Shown here piece after piece: positions 43,014 to 51,475 of a stretch of DNA of 64,000 nt; position 1 is the stretch's first letter; every line of letters starts with the position of its first letter. This DNA comes from Haloflavibacter putidus (GTDB taxonomy: Bacteria > Bacteroidota > Bacteroidia > Flavobacteriales > Flavobacteriaceae), in the NCBI RefSeq assembly GCF_006546625.1, contig NZ_VIAR01000010.1, forward strand, positions 54,897-118,896, in the 5' to 3' direction. The translations under genes were made by a program, and so were the position numbers. The notes beneath the pieces are model-generated. The model was not told the DNA's origin. It saw only the letters and a program-made list of their open reading frames with translations, and ran no database searches.

Positions 43014-43553
43014 ATGGATTTTCAACCCTTTCCCGAAATAAAATCACCAAGGCTTTTCCTTAGAAAAATTCAAGCATCAGACTCCAAAACTATCTTATAC
43101 TTACGTTCTGATAAAACTATTAATAAATTTATTGAAAGGCCTGAAAATAGAAAAACTAAAAATATATCTGATGCCATAAAATTTATCAATCAACTGGATG
43201 ATTATAGCACACAAAACATAGCAATTACGTGGGGAATAACTTTAAAAAATAACCCTGAAGTTATTGGGACAATTTGTTTGTGGAATTTTTCTAAGAACAA
43301 TAAGACAGCAGAAGTTGGATATAATTTAAATCCTACATATCAAAAAAAAGGTATTATGAGTGAAGCCCTAAAAATGATTATTGATTATGGATTTAAAGAA
43401 TTAAAGCTTCATAAAATAGAGGCATTTACACATACTGAAAATGAACGTTCTAAAAAGTTATTAGAAAACAATGGCTTTCTTTTAAATAAGAGCAGAAAAG
43501 ATATAGACAATAAATTAAATATTATATTTGAACTTGAAAATGCCAACAGCTAA
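43014..43553 (+). CDS. GNAT-family N-acetyltransferase (RimJ/RimL type)
   Basis: 179 residues. The acetyltransferase fold is visible: SPRLFLRKIQASDSKTILYLRSD at the start, WGITLKNNPEVIGTICLWNF, acetyl-CoA motif A AEVGYNLNPTYQKKGIMSEALKMIIDYGF, and motif B HKIEAFTHTENERSKKLLENNGF. Targets may be ribosomal N-termini or small amines; this cannot be resolved. It is the last gene of the cassette-like series. Confidence 0.9.
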   Translation: MDFQPFPEIKSPRLFLRKIQASDSKTILYLRSDKTINKFIERPENRKTKNISDAIKFINQLDDYSTQNIAITWGITLKNNPEVIGTICLWNFSKNNKTAEVGYNLNPTYQKKGIMSEALKMIIDYGFKELKLHKIEAFTHTENERSKKLLENNGFLLNKSRKDIDNKLNIIFELENANS

Positions 43554-43714
43554 CCCGCTCGTGGAAAATTGTATCGCTTTCCAAGCTTCAAACAGATTTT
43601 AACAAAATAGAATCATGCTCACTTCATTAAATTAAAAGCTACCACACGTTGCAATACTATGCTAGCCGGAAAAAGCAAACCAACCAATACACTAATCCCC
43701 AATTAACCAAACAA

Positions 43715-43910
43715 CAAATATTCTGAACACTGCCAACTGAATGCTGTAAATTGTATATTAAAAAACTCTTTTTATTTAATTATAACCCCAGCCAAAAAAC
43801 TTACCTCTAACCTCTCACCACTAGTCGTTGCCAACTGAACACTGCAAACTGACCACGGTCAACACCCAACGAAGAACAAATACACTATTACACGAATACA
43901 AGTTTTGCGT
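43715..43910. repeat. Degenerate ACTGCCAAC-type intergenic repeat, copy 1
   Basis: The motifs CACTGCCAACTGAATGCTG, CTAACCTCTCACCACTAG, TTGCCAACTGAACACTGC and ACACGAATACAAG recur, in shuffled order, at 47620-47960 and 48355-48720. No coding frame exists. It fills most of the gap between the GNAT gene and the arsenic genes (43554-44077). Confidence 0.6.
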
Positions 43911-43919
43911 ATTAAAATA

Positions 43920-44066
43920 TTAATCGTAATATTGCAATGAACAAATAAATACCAATATAGCACCGGCAAAAATGAAAATATCTAACCAGCTTTTATAAAG
44001 TTTGCTTAAAGGGTTATCTATGATTGTAAAGGTTTGGTAAACAAAATTACTCTTAAAGAGAAATAA
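43920..44066 (-). pseudogene. Possible C-terminal remnant of a membrane protein
   Basis: The minus strand holds a 48-codon open stretch ending in TAA (43920-43922): NFVYQTFTIIDNPLSKLYKS, then WLDIFIFAGAILVFICSLQ, then YYD. It has one convincing membrane helix but no ATG in frame, so it may be a gene fragment or chance. It lies between the repeat and the arsenate reductase gene. Confidence 0.3.
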
Positions 44067-44077
44067 TTATTTATAAA

Positions 44078-44707
44078 ATGAGAACAAGATCATCGCTATT
44101 TTCAGAAATAGAAAAACTAATCAAAGAATTAAATCCTGAAACTATTTCAAATGAGCGAAAAGCAATTTTACAACCGCTAATTGTCTTTATTCAATCAAAG
44201 CTTTCACAAAAGCAAGAAATCCGCATTAAGTTTATCTGTACGCACAATTCACGAAGAAGTCATTTATCGCAAGTATGGGCACAAACAATGGCAAATTTCT
44301 TCACTATTAAAAACCTTTTTTGTTATTCTGGGGGCACAGAGGCTACAGCACTTTTTCCAATGGTAGCAGAAACTTTAAAAAATTCAGGTTTTAAAGTAAG
44401 TAAGATTTCAGAAAACCACAATCCTGTTTACAGCTTTAAATATGCAGATAACGAGCATCCAATAATAGGTTTTTCAAAAAAATTAGATGACGAATTCAAT
44501 CCTAAATCTGAATTTGCTGCAATTATGACCTGTGATGCAGCAAATGAAGCTTGTCCTTTTGTTCCAGGTGCAGAAAAACGCATTCCAATAACTTTTAAAG
44601 ACCCAAAAGCGTTTGACAATACACCTCAACAAGCAGAAAAATACAAGGAAAGAAGTTTGCAAATAGCAACTGAAATGTTTTACGTTTTCTCACAAATTAA
44701 CGCTTAA
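44078..44707 (+). CDS. Arsenate reductase-like low-molecular-weight phosphatase family protein
   Basis: 209 residues. The P-loop [18 protein letters not shown] is a C-x(5)-R loop as in thioredoxin-coupled arsenate reductases and LMW protein tyrosine phosphatases. It follows a 65-residue N-terminal helical extension. A further Cys pair lies in [16 protein letters not shown] (about residue 150), suitable for the disulfide cascade. It is followed four bases later by an ACR3 arsenite pump, so the role in arsenate detoxification is well supported. No arsR gene is present upstream. Confidence 0.9.
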   Translation: MRTRSSLFSEIEKLIKELNPETISNERKAILQPLIVFIQSKLSQKQEIRIKFICTHNSRRSHLSQVWAQTMANFFTIKNLFCYSGGTEATALFPMVAETLKNSGFKVSKISENHNPVYSFKYADNEHPIIGFSKKLDDEFNPKSEFAAIMTCDAANEACPFVPGAEKRIPITFKDPKAFDNTPQQAEKYKERSLQIATEMFYVFSQINA

Positions 44708-44711
44708 AAAT

Positions 44712-45758
44712 ATGGCCTCAAAAAAATTAAGTTTTCTCGATAAAAATCTTACCCTCTGGATATTTGTTGCAATGGCATTTGGTGTTGGTCTTGGTTATTT
44801 TATTCCATCATTTCCAAATATTATAAATTCATTTAGCAGTGGAACTACAAATATTCCAATTGCAATCGGTTTGATTTTAATGATGTATCCACCTTTGGCA
44901 AAAGTGAATTATGCATTACTGCCAAAAGTTTTTAAAAATACAAAAATCCTTTCTATTTCACTTATTCTCAATTGGATAATTGGCCCCGTTTTAATGTTTA
45001 TTTTGGCAATTACATTTTTACGGGATTATCCAGAATATATGGTCGGACTAATTTTAATTGGTTTGGCTCGTTGTATTGCAATGGTTTTGGTTTGGAACGA
45101 TCTCGCAGAGGGAAGCAGCGAATATGGAGCCGGTTTAGTTGCCTTAAATAGCATATTTCAAGTTTTTGCATACAGTTTCTATGCTTGGCTTTTTATAACA
45201 GTACTTCCGCCCTATTTTGGATTTGAAGGAGCTATTGTAGATATTTCAATAGGAACAATTGCAGAAAGTGTCGCCATTTATTTAGGTATTCCGTTTGTAA
45301 TGGGAATTTTAAGTAGATTACTACTGGTAAAACTTAAAGGCGAAGATTGGTATACAAAGAAATTTATTCCTACAATTTCACCACTAACATTAATTGCGCT
45401 TTTATTTACGATTGTGGTAATGTTCTCGCTAAAAGGAGAAGTGATTGTACAAATACCAATGGACGTTGTGATTATTGCAGTTCCTTTACTTATTTACTTT
45501 ACACTAATGTTTATTGTTGGATTTTTCTTTACTAGAGCATCAGGAGCAGAATATGACAAAACAACAGCGGTAGCTTTTACAGCAGCAGGAAATAATTTTG
45601 AATTAGCCATTGCAGTTGCGATTGCAGTTTTCGGGCTAAATTCAGGTCAGGCATTTGCAGGGGTAATTGGTCCTTTGGTTGAAGTTCCTGCATTGATTTT
45701 ATTGGTTCGCGTTTCCTTTTGGTTGCGGAAAAAGTATTACCAAAAAGCCACGGCATAA
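44712..45758 (+). CDS. ACR3-family arsenite efflux permease
   Basis: 348 residues and about ten membrane helices. The ACR3 signature residues are present: [19 protein letters not shown] with the essential Cys, [16 protein letters not shown], and the late helix [20 protein letters not shown]. It exports As(III) produced by the preceding reductase, using the proton gradient. The two genes form a minimal arsenic resistance unit. Confidence 0.93.
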   Translation: MASKKLSFLDKNLTLWIFVAMAFGVGLGYFIPSFPNIINSFSSGTTNIPIAIGLILMMYPPLAKVNYALLPKVFKNTKILSISLILNWIIGPVLMFILAITFLRDYPEYMVGLILIGLARCIAMVLVWNDLAEGSSEYGAGLVALNSIFQVFAYSFYAWLFITVLPPYFGFEGAIVDISIGTIAESVAIYLGIPFVMGILSRLLLVKLKGEDWYTKKFIPTISPLTLIALLFTIVVMFSLKGEVIVQIPMDVVIIAVPLLIYFTLMFIVGFFFTRASGAEYDKTTAVAFTAAGNNFELAIAVAIAVFGLNSGQAFAGVIGPLVEVPALILLVRVSFWLRKKYYQKATA

Positions 45759-45824
45759 AAGTAAATGGAATCAAAAAAGCCAGTTGCCAACAAAATACAG
45801 CGGTAATTAATAAATATAATTAAA

Positions 45825-46020
45825 TTAATTTTTTACTAGTGTACTTGTATATGCCGCAGCTTATATCAACCATAATCTTGCCGTTGCATAACCTGTTTAG
45901 CAACTTATTTTAAACGCCAATAAGTATCAATTTTTTGCTTTTCTCTTTGGCTATAATTCTTTTATAAAGTGCCTTGCAGACAGTGTTTAACTTTTGTGCA
46001 TACCAAAAAGCTTTATGCCT
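45825..46020 (-). pseudogene. C-terminal fragment of an IS110-type transposase
   Basis: The minus strand reads KAFWYAQKLNTVCKALYKRI, then IAKEKSKKLILIGV, a stop codon, and NKLL. In another frame it continues YATARLWLI, a stop, and AAAYTSTLVKN. The order CKALYKR-KEKSKKL-LI-V-NKLL-YA-A-YTS is that of the C-terminal part of IS110/Transposase_20 proteins. The 5' part of the gene and any element ends are missing. It abuts the stop of the FG-GAP gene. Confidence 0.6.
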
Positions 46021-46021
46021 T

Positions 46022-47371
46022 TTATTCCTTAATAAATTTTAAATAGTTGTTTTTGCCACTATCGGTGCTTGTTTTTAAGATATACAGGCCAGGAGAAAGA
46101 AAGCTTACATCAATCTTATTGGCAGGTTTTAAAGCAAATTCTCTTTTAACCAGTTTTCCGTCTACCGTAAAAATGCTTGCTTTAACAAACTGCGATTGCT
46201 CTTGTTTCAGCTGAATAAATTCTGTTGCCGGATTTGGAAAAAGTGTGCTTTCCGAATGCATAAAATTCTCAACGGCCAAATTCCCATAGGTTTGATAAGC
46301 TAATGTAGTGTTGGCGCCAGACCAAATAAATGCTTGTTGCATTGCATTATCCAAATTGGTTACCAAAACTTCATTCACAAAAATAGTTTCATTATCGTCC
46401 AAAATTATTTCATTAGCAAAAGAAAGATTACCGTCATTTAAAAATACGCGTGGTTTACCATTAAAGGCCATATAAAGGTCTACATTGCCATCATTATTTA
46501 CATCGGCACTTTGTAACGCTAAAGAAGAATTCACCTCCATAAGATCTGCATGAAAATTGAAGTTCATTAAATTATTACCCGCATTTAGATATAAACTAAT
46601 ATCGCCGGTTGCCCGATGAAGTACCGCATCTAAAAATGTATCGTTATTGGCATCAAAAAAATCTAAAGAAGTAATGGTAGAATGACTGCCATTGGTAAAC
46701 GTCTGCGGAGTAAAGTTTGCATTTCCATCGTTTATATAAATTACCCCTCCAATTGTTTCGCCCGTAATAACATCTATATTGCCGTCGTTATTTATATCGG
46801 CTTTGGTAAGCGTCCAGCATTCTAAAATAGTTGGCGAAGTTGTTGTTGTTAAAATGGCATCTTTGGTAAAATTACCCAAACCGTCATTTTCGTAAAAGTT
46901 GATAGCATGCTGCCATATTACCACTAAATCTGTGTGCGAATCGTTATTAAAATCTGCGGTAACTATACTTTTTCCAAATGAAGCTTCGTTATCTATAGCA
47001 ATTGCAGACCCAAAATTTCCATTGGTATTAGGATACCATACCAAATTACCATTACTCTGCATTAAGGCAATTAAATCTTGAAAACCATTTTCGTTGAGGT
47101 CTGCCGAAGTTACATATTCTGCTTCGCTCAAAGTACCTATTATATTTTCGGTAAAATTGCCGTTACCTTGGTTTTGGTAAACAGTAATATTATCAAAATT
47201 ATAAGCTTTAGCTACAATCACTTCTTTTAAACCATCATTGTTTAAATCACTAGCATAAATATGTTTAATCCCGCCGGAGGTTACGTCATTATCGATTAGC
47301 TGAATCGGATTAAATTGCGCGTAACACGTTGTGCTTGCTAAAACTGTAAGAAAAAACAATAATAACTTCAT
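46022..47371 (-). CDS. FG-GAP/VCBS repeat protein with T9SS sorting domain
   Basis: 449 residues. After the signal peptide (LLLFFLTVLASTTCYAQ) come at least six beta-propeller-type repeats with calcium loops, each of the DLNNDGLKEVIVA / DINNDGNIDVITG / DVNNDGNVDLYMA form. The C-terminus (STLFPNPATEFIQLKQ to LSPGLYILKTSTDSG) is a type A type IX secretion signal. It is exported to the cell surface or medium. Ligand binding or adhesion is a guess. Confidence 0.92.
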   Translation of the reverse strand: MKLLLFFLTVLASTTCYAQFNPIQLIDNDVTSGGIKHIYASDLNNDGLKEVIVAKAYNFDNITVYQNQGNGNFTENIIGTLSEAEYVTSADLNENGFQDLIALMQSNGNLVWYPNTNGNFGSAIAIDNEASFGKSIVTADFNNDSHTDLVVIWQHAINFYENDGLGNFTKDAILTTTTSPTILECWTLTKADINNDGNIDVITGETIGGVIYINDGNANFTPQTFTNGSHSTITSLDFFDANNDTFLDAVLHRATGDISLYLNAGNNLMNFNFHADLMEVNSSLALQSADVNNDGNVDLYMAFNGKPRVFLNDGNLSFANEIILDDNETIFVNEVLVTNLDNAMQQAFIWSGANTTLAYQTYGNLAVENFMHSESTLFPNPATEFIQLKQEQSQFVKASIFTVDGKLVKREFALKPANKIDVSFLSPGLYILKTSTDSGKNNYLKFIKE

Positions 47372-47619
47372 GGTATGTCATTTTAAAGGCTGCAGAAAGT
47401 TATAATTCTATGTTCTTTTCTTGACTAAATAATTTCAATTTTTCTATGGACTAATTTACTCAAAATTTTATACTTACCTGTTATACTGCCCAATACACCC
47501 AAAAAACATGTATACCTAACAATAGAAGAATAATGATTTAGCGACCCTTAGACACCAGTTAGAAGAGATCTAGCAGCGTACTTTGAAAATAAATTTTTAA
47601 CAGATGACACACTTTAATG

Positions 47620-47960
47620 AACACTCCCCGCACCACACACCTCTCACCACTAACCACTAATCCCTGCCAACTGCCAACTGCACACTGTATACTGTATAGC
47701 GTAAATTGTATATTGAAAAAAATTTCTGCCACCTACACGCAATCTTCAATCTGTAATTCCTCATTTTGAAATTTGAAATAAAAAATTTGAAATTTGAAAT
47801 TTTCATTAAACGAAAAACGAATACACTGTATAGCGTATATTGTATATTGACTCCTAATTATAATCTCAACCAAAAATTCCCCCCTAATCTCTCACCACTA
47901 ATTTTCTGCCAACTGAACACTGCTAACTGCCAACAAAAAACGCTAAACGATAAACGAGTA
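47620..47960. repeat. Degenerate ACTGCCAAC-type intergenic repeat, copy 2
   Basis: It contains CACACCTCTCACCACTAAC, CTGCCAACTGCCAACTGC, a TTTGAAATTTGAAATT block, CAACTGAACACTGCTAACTG and AACGCTAAACGATAAACGAG. The same word set occurs in copies 1 and 3 in different order. It is non-coding. Upstream of it, 47372-47619 shows nothing recognisable. Confidence 0.6.
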
Positions 47961-48005
47961 AACCAATTAACGGTTTAACTAATTCCCAGTTAACCATTTT
48001 CTAGG

Positions 48006-48125
48006 CTAGTACCCGTTCAGGTTTTCCTCAATCAGCATCTCGTTATAACCTCTACATTTTGCGCATAACAAATAGGCGTAAAAAAGTAAGAAAAAAAGAA
48101 ATAATATTTTCTTTTTGATTCGCAT
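48006..48125 (-). CDS. Small secreted protein or truncated gene start, 39 residues
   Basis: The minus strand has an ATG at 48123-48125 followed by MRIKKKILFLFFLLFYAYLL, then CAKCRGYNEMLIEENLNGY, then TAG (48006-48008). This is a clear signal peptide or lipobox-like leader with a short polar tail. A TATATTTG box lies upstream on the same strand (48163-48170), which supports expression. It is more likely the surviving 5' end of a larger gene than a complete peptide gene, but either is possible. Confidence 0.5.
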   Translation of the reverse strand: MRIKKKILFLFFLLFYAYLLCAKCRGYNEMLIEENLNGY

Positions 48126-48229
48126 TTAATCGGTTATTTTGGTTTTTTAACGAGCAAATATAAAACAAATCTATTCATCTCTAAATTTCTTTTACACAGA
48201 AAAACCAATACATAAATCAACTAATGTCC

Positions 48230-48720
48230 AATTAATCAGTAAACGAAACATGAGAAACAAAAAACGCTCAACAAAGAGATTCTGAATAAAATCTTCCACT
48301 GTCAGATTTTTCCAGAATGACAATTTTCTGGTGGTTTCTTAATTTGAGATTTAAAATTCTCCCCACACACCTCTCACCTCTAACCACTAACCCCTGCCAA
48401 CTGCCAACTGAACACTGCTTACTGCCAATCAACAAAAAACGCTAAACGAAAAACACTAAACAAAAAACGAATACACAAATCAACCAATCCCAAATACTCG
48501 AATACACAAATACACCTATCTCTAACCCTTAAATTTGAAATTCCACTCACAAACTCAAGAACTCAAAAACTAACCTCTCACCACTACTACCTACTACCTA
48601 CCGCCTGAACACTGAATACTGAACACTGTCAAAACGCTAAACGAACAACGGTAAACAAAAAACGCCAAACGCTAAACGAACAACGGTAAACGAAAAACAA
48701 AAAACGAAAAAAAATTCCCT
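48230..48720. repeat. Degenerate ACTGCCAAC-type intergenic repeat, copy 3
   Basis: The longest copy. It has CTCTCACCTCTAACCACTAA, CTGCCAACTGCCAACTGAAC, several AAAAAACGCTAAACGAAAA-type units (some tandem at 48630-48705), ATACACAAATCAACCAATCC, and CCGCCTGAACACTGAATAC. It is strongly depleted in G on the plus strand and non-coding. It stops just before the promoter of the WYL regulator. Confidence 0.6.
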
Positions 48721-48778
48721 ACCTTCGACACCATTTGACGAACCCCTTACTTTACTTTGTACCAATACCAGCAAAACT

Positions 48779-49693
48779 ATGGCAGGATATAAACTCATAA
48801 AGCGCTTAGAAGTAATAATTCATTTATTGCAAAGCTATCCCTATGCTTCCAAAAAAATGCTCGTAAAGCGTTTGGAAGAGGATTATGACATTGTAACCAC
48901 CAACCGGACAATGGAGCGCGATTTTAAAGCTTTGGAAACCGAGTTTGGGATTGGGTTAGAATACCAAGCTTCAAAAAAAGGTTATATTCTTGACCGTAAA
49001 GACGAAAAACGCATCCAATCGTTTTTTAAGTTTGTCGAGTTGGTACATCTTGGCGAATTGTTTAAAGAAAGCTTGGAAGATTTTGATTTGTTACGCGAAA
49101 AAGTAGCTTTAGAAGACAGTTCGAAATTTAAGGGCATTCAATACATCAAACCTTTGTTATTGGGCATAAAGCAGCAAAGAAGCATTGGTTTTATTCACGA
49201 AAACTACCACAACAACACCTATAAAAATTATACTATTTGTCCGTTGCAAATAAGAGAATATGCCAACCGTTGGTATGTGGTGGGCGTTCCTGTTGGTCAT
49301 AAAAAGATACGTATTTTCGGTTTAGACCGAATCAGCAAATTAGAACTAAAAGATGTTTGCAGTATAAATTTAAAAGATTTTGAGGCGCAATTAGATAAGT
49401 TCCACAGCATTGTTGGCTTAAATTACGATGCTGCAGAACGAGCAGAAAAGGTAATGCTTAAACTAAGCCGTCAGCAATACAAATACTTACAAAGTTTACC
49501 CCTGCACCACAGTCAGCAATTAGAAAAAGAAACAAGCAGCGCGGTAGAAGTCTCCTATCTTTTAATCCCGAATTTCGAGTTTAAAATGCACCTTCTTAAA
49601 ATGGGCAGCGCAGTAGAAGTCCTCTCCCCAAAATGGCTCCGACAAGAAATCAAAAAAGAACTAACCCAAACCCTAAAACAATATGATTTATGA
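48779..49693 (+). CDS. WYL-domain transcriptional regulator
   Basis: 304 residues. The N-terminal winged helix (IKRLEVIIHLLQSYPYASKKMLVKRLEEDYDIVTTNRTMERDFKAL) resembles the DeoR/YafY type. Residues about 130-200 form the WYL domain (CPLQIREYANRWYVVGVP-GHKKIRIFGLDRISKLEL), and a C-terminal WCX extension follows (VMLKLSRQQYKYLQSLPLHHSQ). WYL regulators control several CRISPR-Cas and other defence loci. Here the gene precedes the cas operon by 1.8 kb on the same strand, so regulation of cas expression is plausible but not shown. Confidence 0.88.
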   Translation: MAGYKLIKRLEVIIHLLQSYPYASKKMLVKRLEEDYDIVTTNRTMERDFKALETEFGIGLEYQASKKGYILDRKDEKRIQSFFKFVELVHLGELFKESLEDFDLLREKVALEDSSKFKGIQYIKPLLLGIKQQRSIGFIHENYHNNTYKNYTICPLQIREYANRWYVVGVPVGHKKIRIFGLDRISKLELKDVCSINLKDFEAQLDKFHSIVGLNYDAAERAEKVMLKLSRQQYKYLQSLPLHHSQQLEKETSSAVEVSYLLIPNFEFKMHLLKMGSAVEVLSPKWLRQEIKKELTQTLKQYDL

Positions 49694-49720
49694 AAAATAC
49701 AAAAATGAATTCAAACCTTT

Positions 49721-49871
49721 TTCTTCAGTATAGCTAAGCTTTTCCGTAAAGAATTTTCGTCCCCAAATAGGTTTGGGGATTGGCTTGGTTTATCCTGAGC
49801 GCAGACGAAGGGTTTTCTACTGTATCCGACGAGTGTAACGAGAGGAATACAAAAGCAAAGAAAATGAACAA
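49721..49871. repeat. Dispersed intergenic repeat, copy 2
   Basis: Homologous to 5408-5534: TTCTTCAGTATAG, GAATTTTCGTCCCCAAATAG, AGAGGAATACAAAAG and AAAGAAAATGAAC occur in the same order. This copy carries an extra TTATCCTGAGCGCAGACGAAGG segment, a motif that occurs again near 50429. Non-coding. Confidence 0.6.
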
Positions 49872-50004
49872 TGTTTCTTAAAGTGTAAAATTTAATTTCC
49901 AATAATCAGATTACTAAAAAATCAACTATAAAAACTAAAAAACACAAAGAACACTTAAAGCAAGTTTAAAAACGACATACTTTTAGTCTTCGTAGCAAAA
50001 CCAG

Positions 50005-50075
50005 AAAAAACCATAGCGGCTGGCAGCGGAGGATGGCCTAGCGCAGCGGTTGCCATCCGCAGGATATGGTTTTTT
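50005..50075 (+). repeat. Long palindromic hairpin, REP-like or terminator
   Basis: AAAAAACCATA (50005-50015) pairs perfectly with TATGGTTTTTT (50065-50075). Inside, GCGGAGGATGGC can pair with GCCATCCGC. The stem is followed by more T residues, so it could terminate transcription. The much higher G+C of the inner part (49-base core) contrasts with the surroundings and suggests a mobile palindromic element. Confidence 0.55.
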
Positions 50076-50363
50076 TATGGTTTTCAAGAAGAGTAAAATA
50101 AGTCTAGACTTTTTTGTTACTTTTTTCGGCAATGGAAAAAAGTAAAGAAGTCTTTAAAAAGAAAAAATCCAATTATGAAAACCACAATAAAAACACCATG
50201 AACACTTAAAGCAAGTTTAAAAACGACCTACTTTTAGTCTTGTAATGAACAAAAAGGAATTTCAATATAAATAAATGTCTGAATAGTTTCAGAAATAACG
50301 AGTGACAAGCGGAAGTGCGTTTCGCGATAGCGAAAAAAAGCATGCAGCGCAGAGAGCGAGTGA

Positions 50364-50396
50364 TTTCTTTGTTTCGATACTATCGAAGCAAAGAAA
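50364..50396. repeat. Perfect-stem hairpin in the WYL-HIRAN gap
   Basis: TTTCTTTGTTTCGAT (50364-50378) and ATCGAAGCAAAGAAA (50382-50396) form a 15-base stem with one G-U pair and a three-base loop. It is downstream of a TTTCGCGATAGCGAAA palindrome near 50320. The whole interval 49694-50785 holds repeats only and no complete gene. Confidence 0.5.
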
Positions 50397-50785
50397 ATTT
50401 CCTTAACTATTCTTGATTTTTTGGTTTAGTTTATCCTGAGCGTAGACGAAGGATTTTTTATCAAGAAAAAATGAGCAGAACAATTATTTTAAGATATGAA
50501 AACAAAAAAACACCGAGAACACCTATGTCATTTCAAATTAAGGCTAGTTTAAAAACGACCTACTTTTAACTTTCGTAACCGGCCTATCGAAAATTGCTCG
50601 TAAAATTGGCAGTGCAGTAAGCGTAAAATTTTAGGCTGTTTGAACTCGATGATAATCGAGTGAGTTCCTAAAATTTAGCTTACAAACATACAATTTAGAG
50701 CAAGGTTCGTAAGCCTAGATTTTTTTGGTTCGTTTTTTCATCAATGGAAAAAATGAACATTAAATTCTAAAAAGACAAAGCAATT

Positions 50786-51124
50786 ATGAAAACTACAAAA
50801 AAACACCGAGAACACCTATGTAACTTCCCCATCGCAGGTTTCACCTACTACGAAGGAGCAATTGCCTTTAAAGAATTAAGCATTGGCAGCCAATTAAGCT
50901 TAAAAGCCGAACCCGATAACCAATACGACCCACGCGCCATAGCTGTTTATTCTCAAGAATATAAACTAGGCTACGTACCTCGCAACGAAAACCGTATTAT
51001 ATATAAATTATTAAAGGTAGGTTTTACCGATTTCGAAGCCCGCGTACAGCAAATAGACGCCCAAGCCCACCCCGAAGAGCAATTACACGTGGTGGTACAT
51101 TTGGTGGGAGAAGAAACAACCTAA
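50786..51124 (+). CDS. HIRAN-domain protein
   Basis: 112 residues, a stand-alone HIRAN domain: FPIAGFTYYEGAIAFKELSIGSQLSLKAEPDNQYDPRAIAVYSQEYKLGYVPRNENRIIYKLLKVGF. HIRAN domains bind single-stranded or damaged 3' DNA ends and occur in DNA-repair helicases and in prokaryotic gene neighbourhoods linked to mobile elements and defence. It lies between the WYL regulator and the cas operon, on the same strand. A role in CRISPR function is only suggested by position. Confidence 0.88.
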   Translation: MKTTKKHREHLCNFPIAGFTYYEGAIAFKELSIGSQLSLKAEPDNQYDPRAIAVYSQEYKLGYVPRNENRIIYKLLKVGFTDFEARVQQIDAQAHPEEQLHVVVHLVGEETT

Positions 51125-51294
51125 TCGTTATTTTTTAACGCTTATTAATATAATTTAACTATTTTTAAGGAAAATTAACAAAATACCAAAATCCTTGTGT
51201 TCATAAAATAAATTTTTGTTTCCCGAAACATCATGGAAACGCAGACGAAAGGTTAAACGCACAGCGAAAAACAAAGAAAAGAAACCAATTAATT

Positions 51295-51462
51295 ATGCCA
51301 GTAAAACATACACCAACAGCTATAATTCACAGCGAAACCACAGGCGGGAAAACAGCCTGTGGAGAGGACACCAACAAGCATCCAAGCCATTGGGTGAATA
51401 CTAATGAGAAGCTTAGTTGTAGAGAAGAATGGGTGTGGGTAAAAATGCATTTATATATTTAG
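51295..51462 (+). CDS. Small conserved-looking protein, 55 residues
   Basis: ATG at 51295 gives MPVKHTPTAIIHSETTGGKT, then ACGEDTNKHPSHWVNTNEKL, then SCREEWVWVKMHLYI. The pattern TAIIHS...GKTACG...HPSHWVNT..K.SC, with two Cys and three His, looks like a small metal-binding or nucleic-acid-binding protein and matches the style of short Bacteroidetes proteins found with mobile or defence genes. It overlaps a longer but compositionally poor frame (51216-51404), which I do not accept. It ends 14 bases before cas6. Confidence 0.5.
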   Translation: MPVKHTPTAIIHSETTGGKTACGEDTNKHPSHWVNTNEKLSCREEWVWVKMHLYI

Positions 51463-51475
51463 AAAAAACAATAAA

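Larger units (their letters stand above)
49950..50580. repeat. Three partial repeats related to the 5' end of the HIRAN gene
   Basis: Cores at 49950-49994, 50201-50244 and 50543-50578 share GTTTAAAAACGACCTACTTT followed by TAGTCTT-type sequence. Each is preceded by an ATGAAAAC..AAAACACC..GAACAC stretch similar to the first codons of the HIRAN gene at 50786. The copy starting near 50497 still reads MKTKKHREHLCHF before diverging. The arrangement suggests repeated partial duplication of the gene start. Confidence 0.5.

Noticed and set aside
38343..43553. Integron attC sites between the small genes
   Set aside because: I looked for paired GTTRRRY/RYYYAAC ends at the junctions and found no consistent set, so no integron is claimed.
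50320..50335. TTTCGCGATAGCGAAA as a regulatory operator
   Set aside because: The same word is common in flavobacterial intergenic repeat sequence and there is no promoter next to it.
51216..51404. 62-codon frame starting MFPETSWKRRRKV
   Set aside because: Very basic, low-complexity text overlapping a better 55-residue frame (51295-51462) that has a conserved-looking Cys/His pattern.
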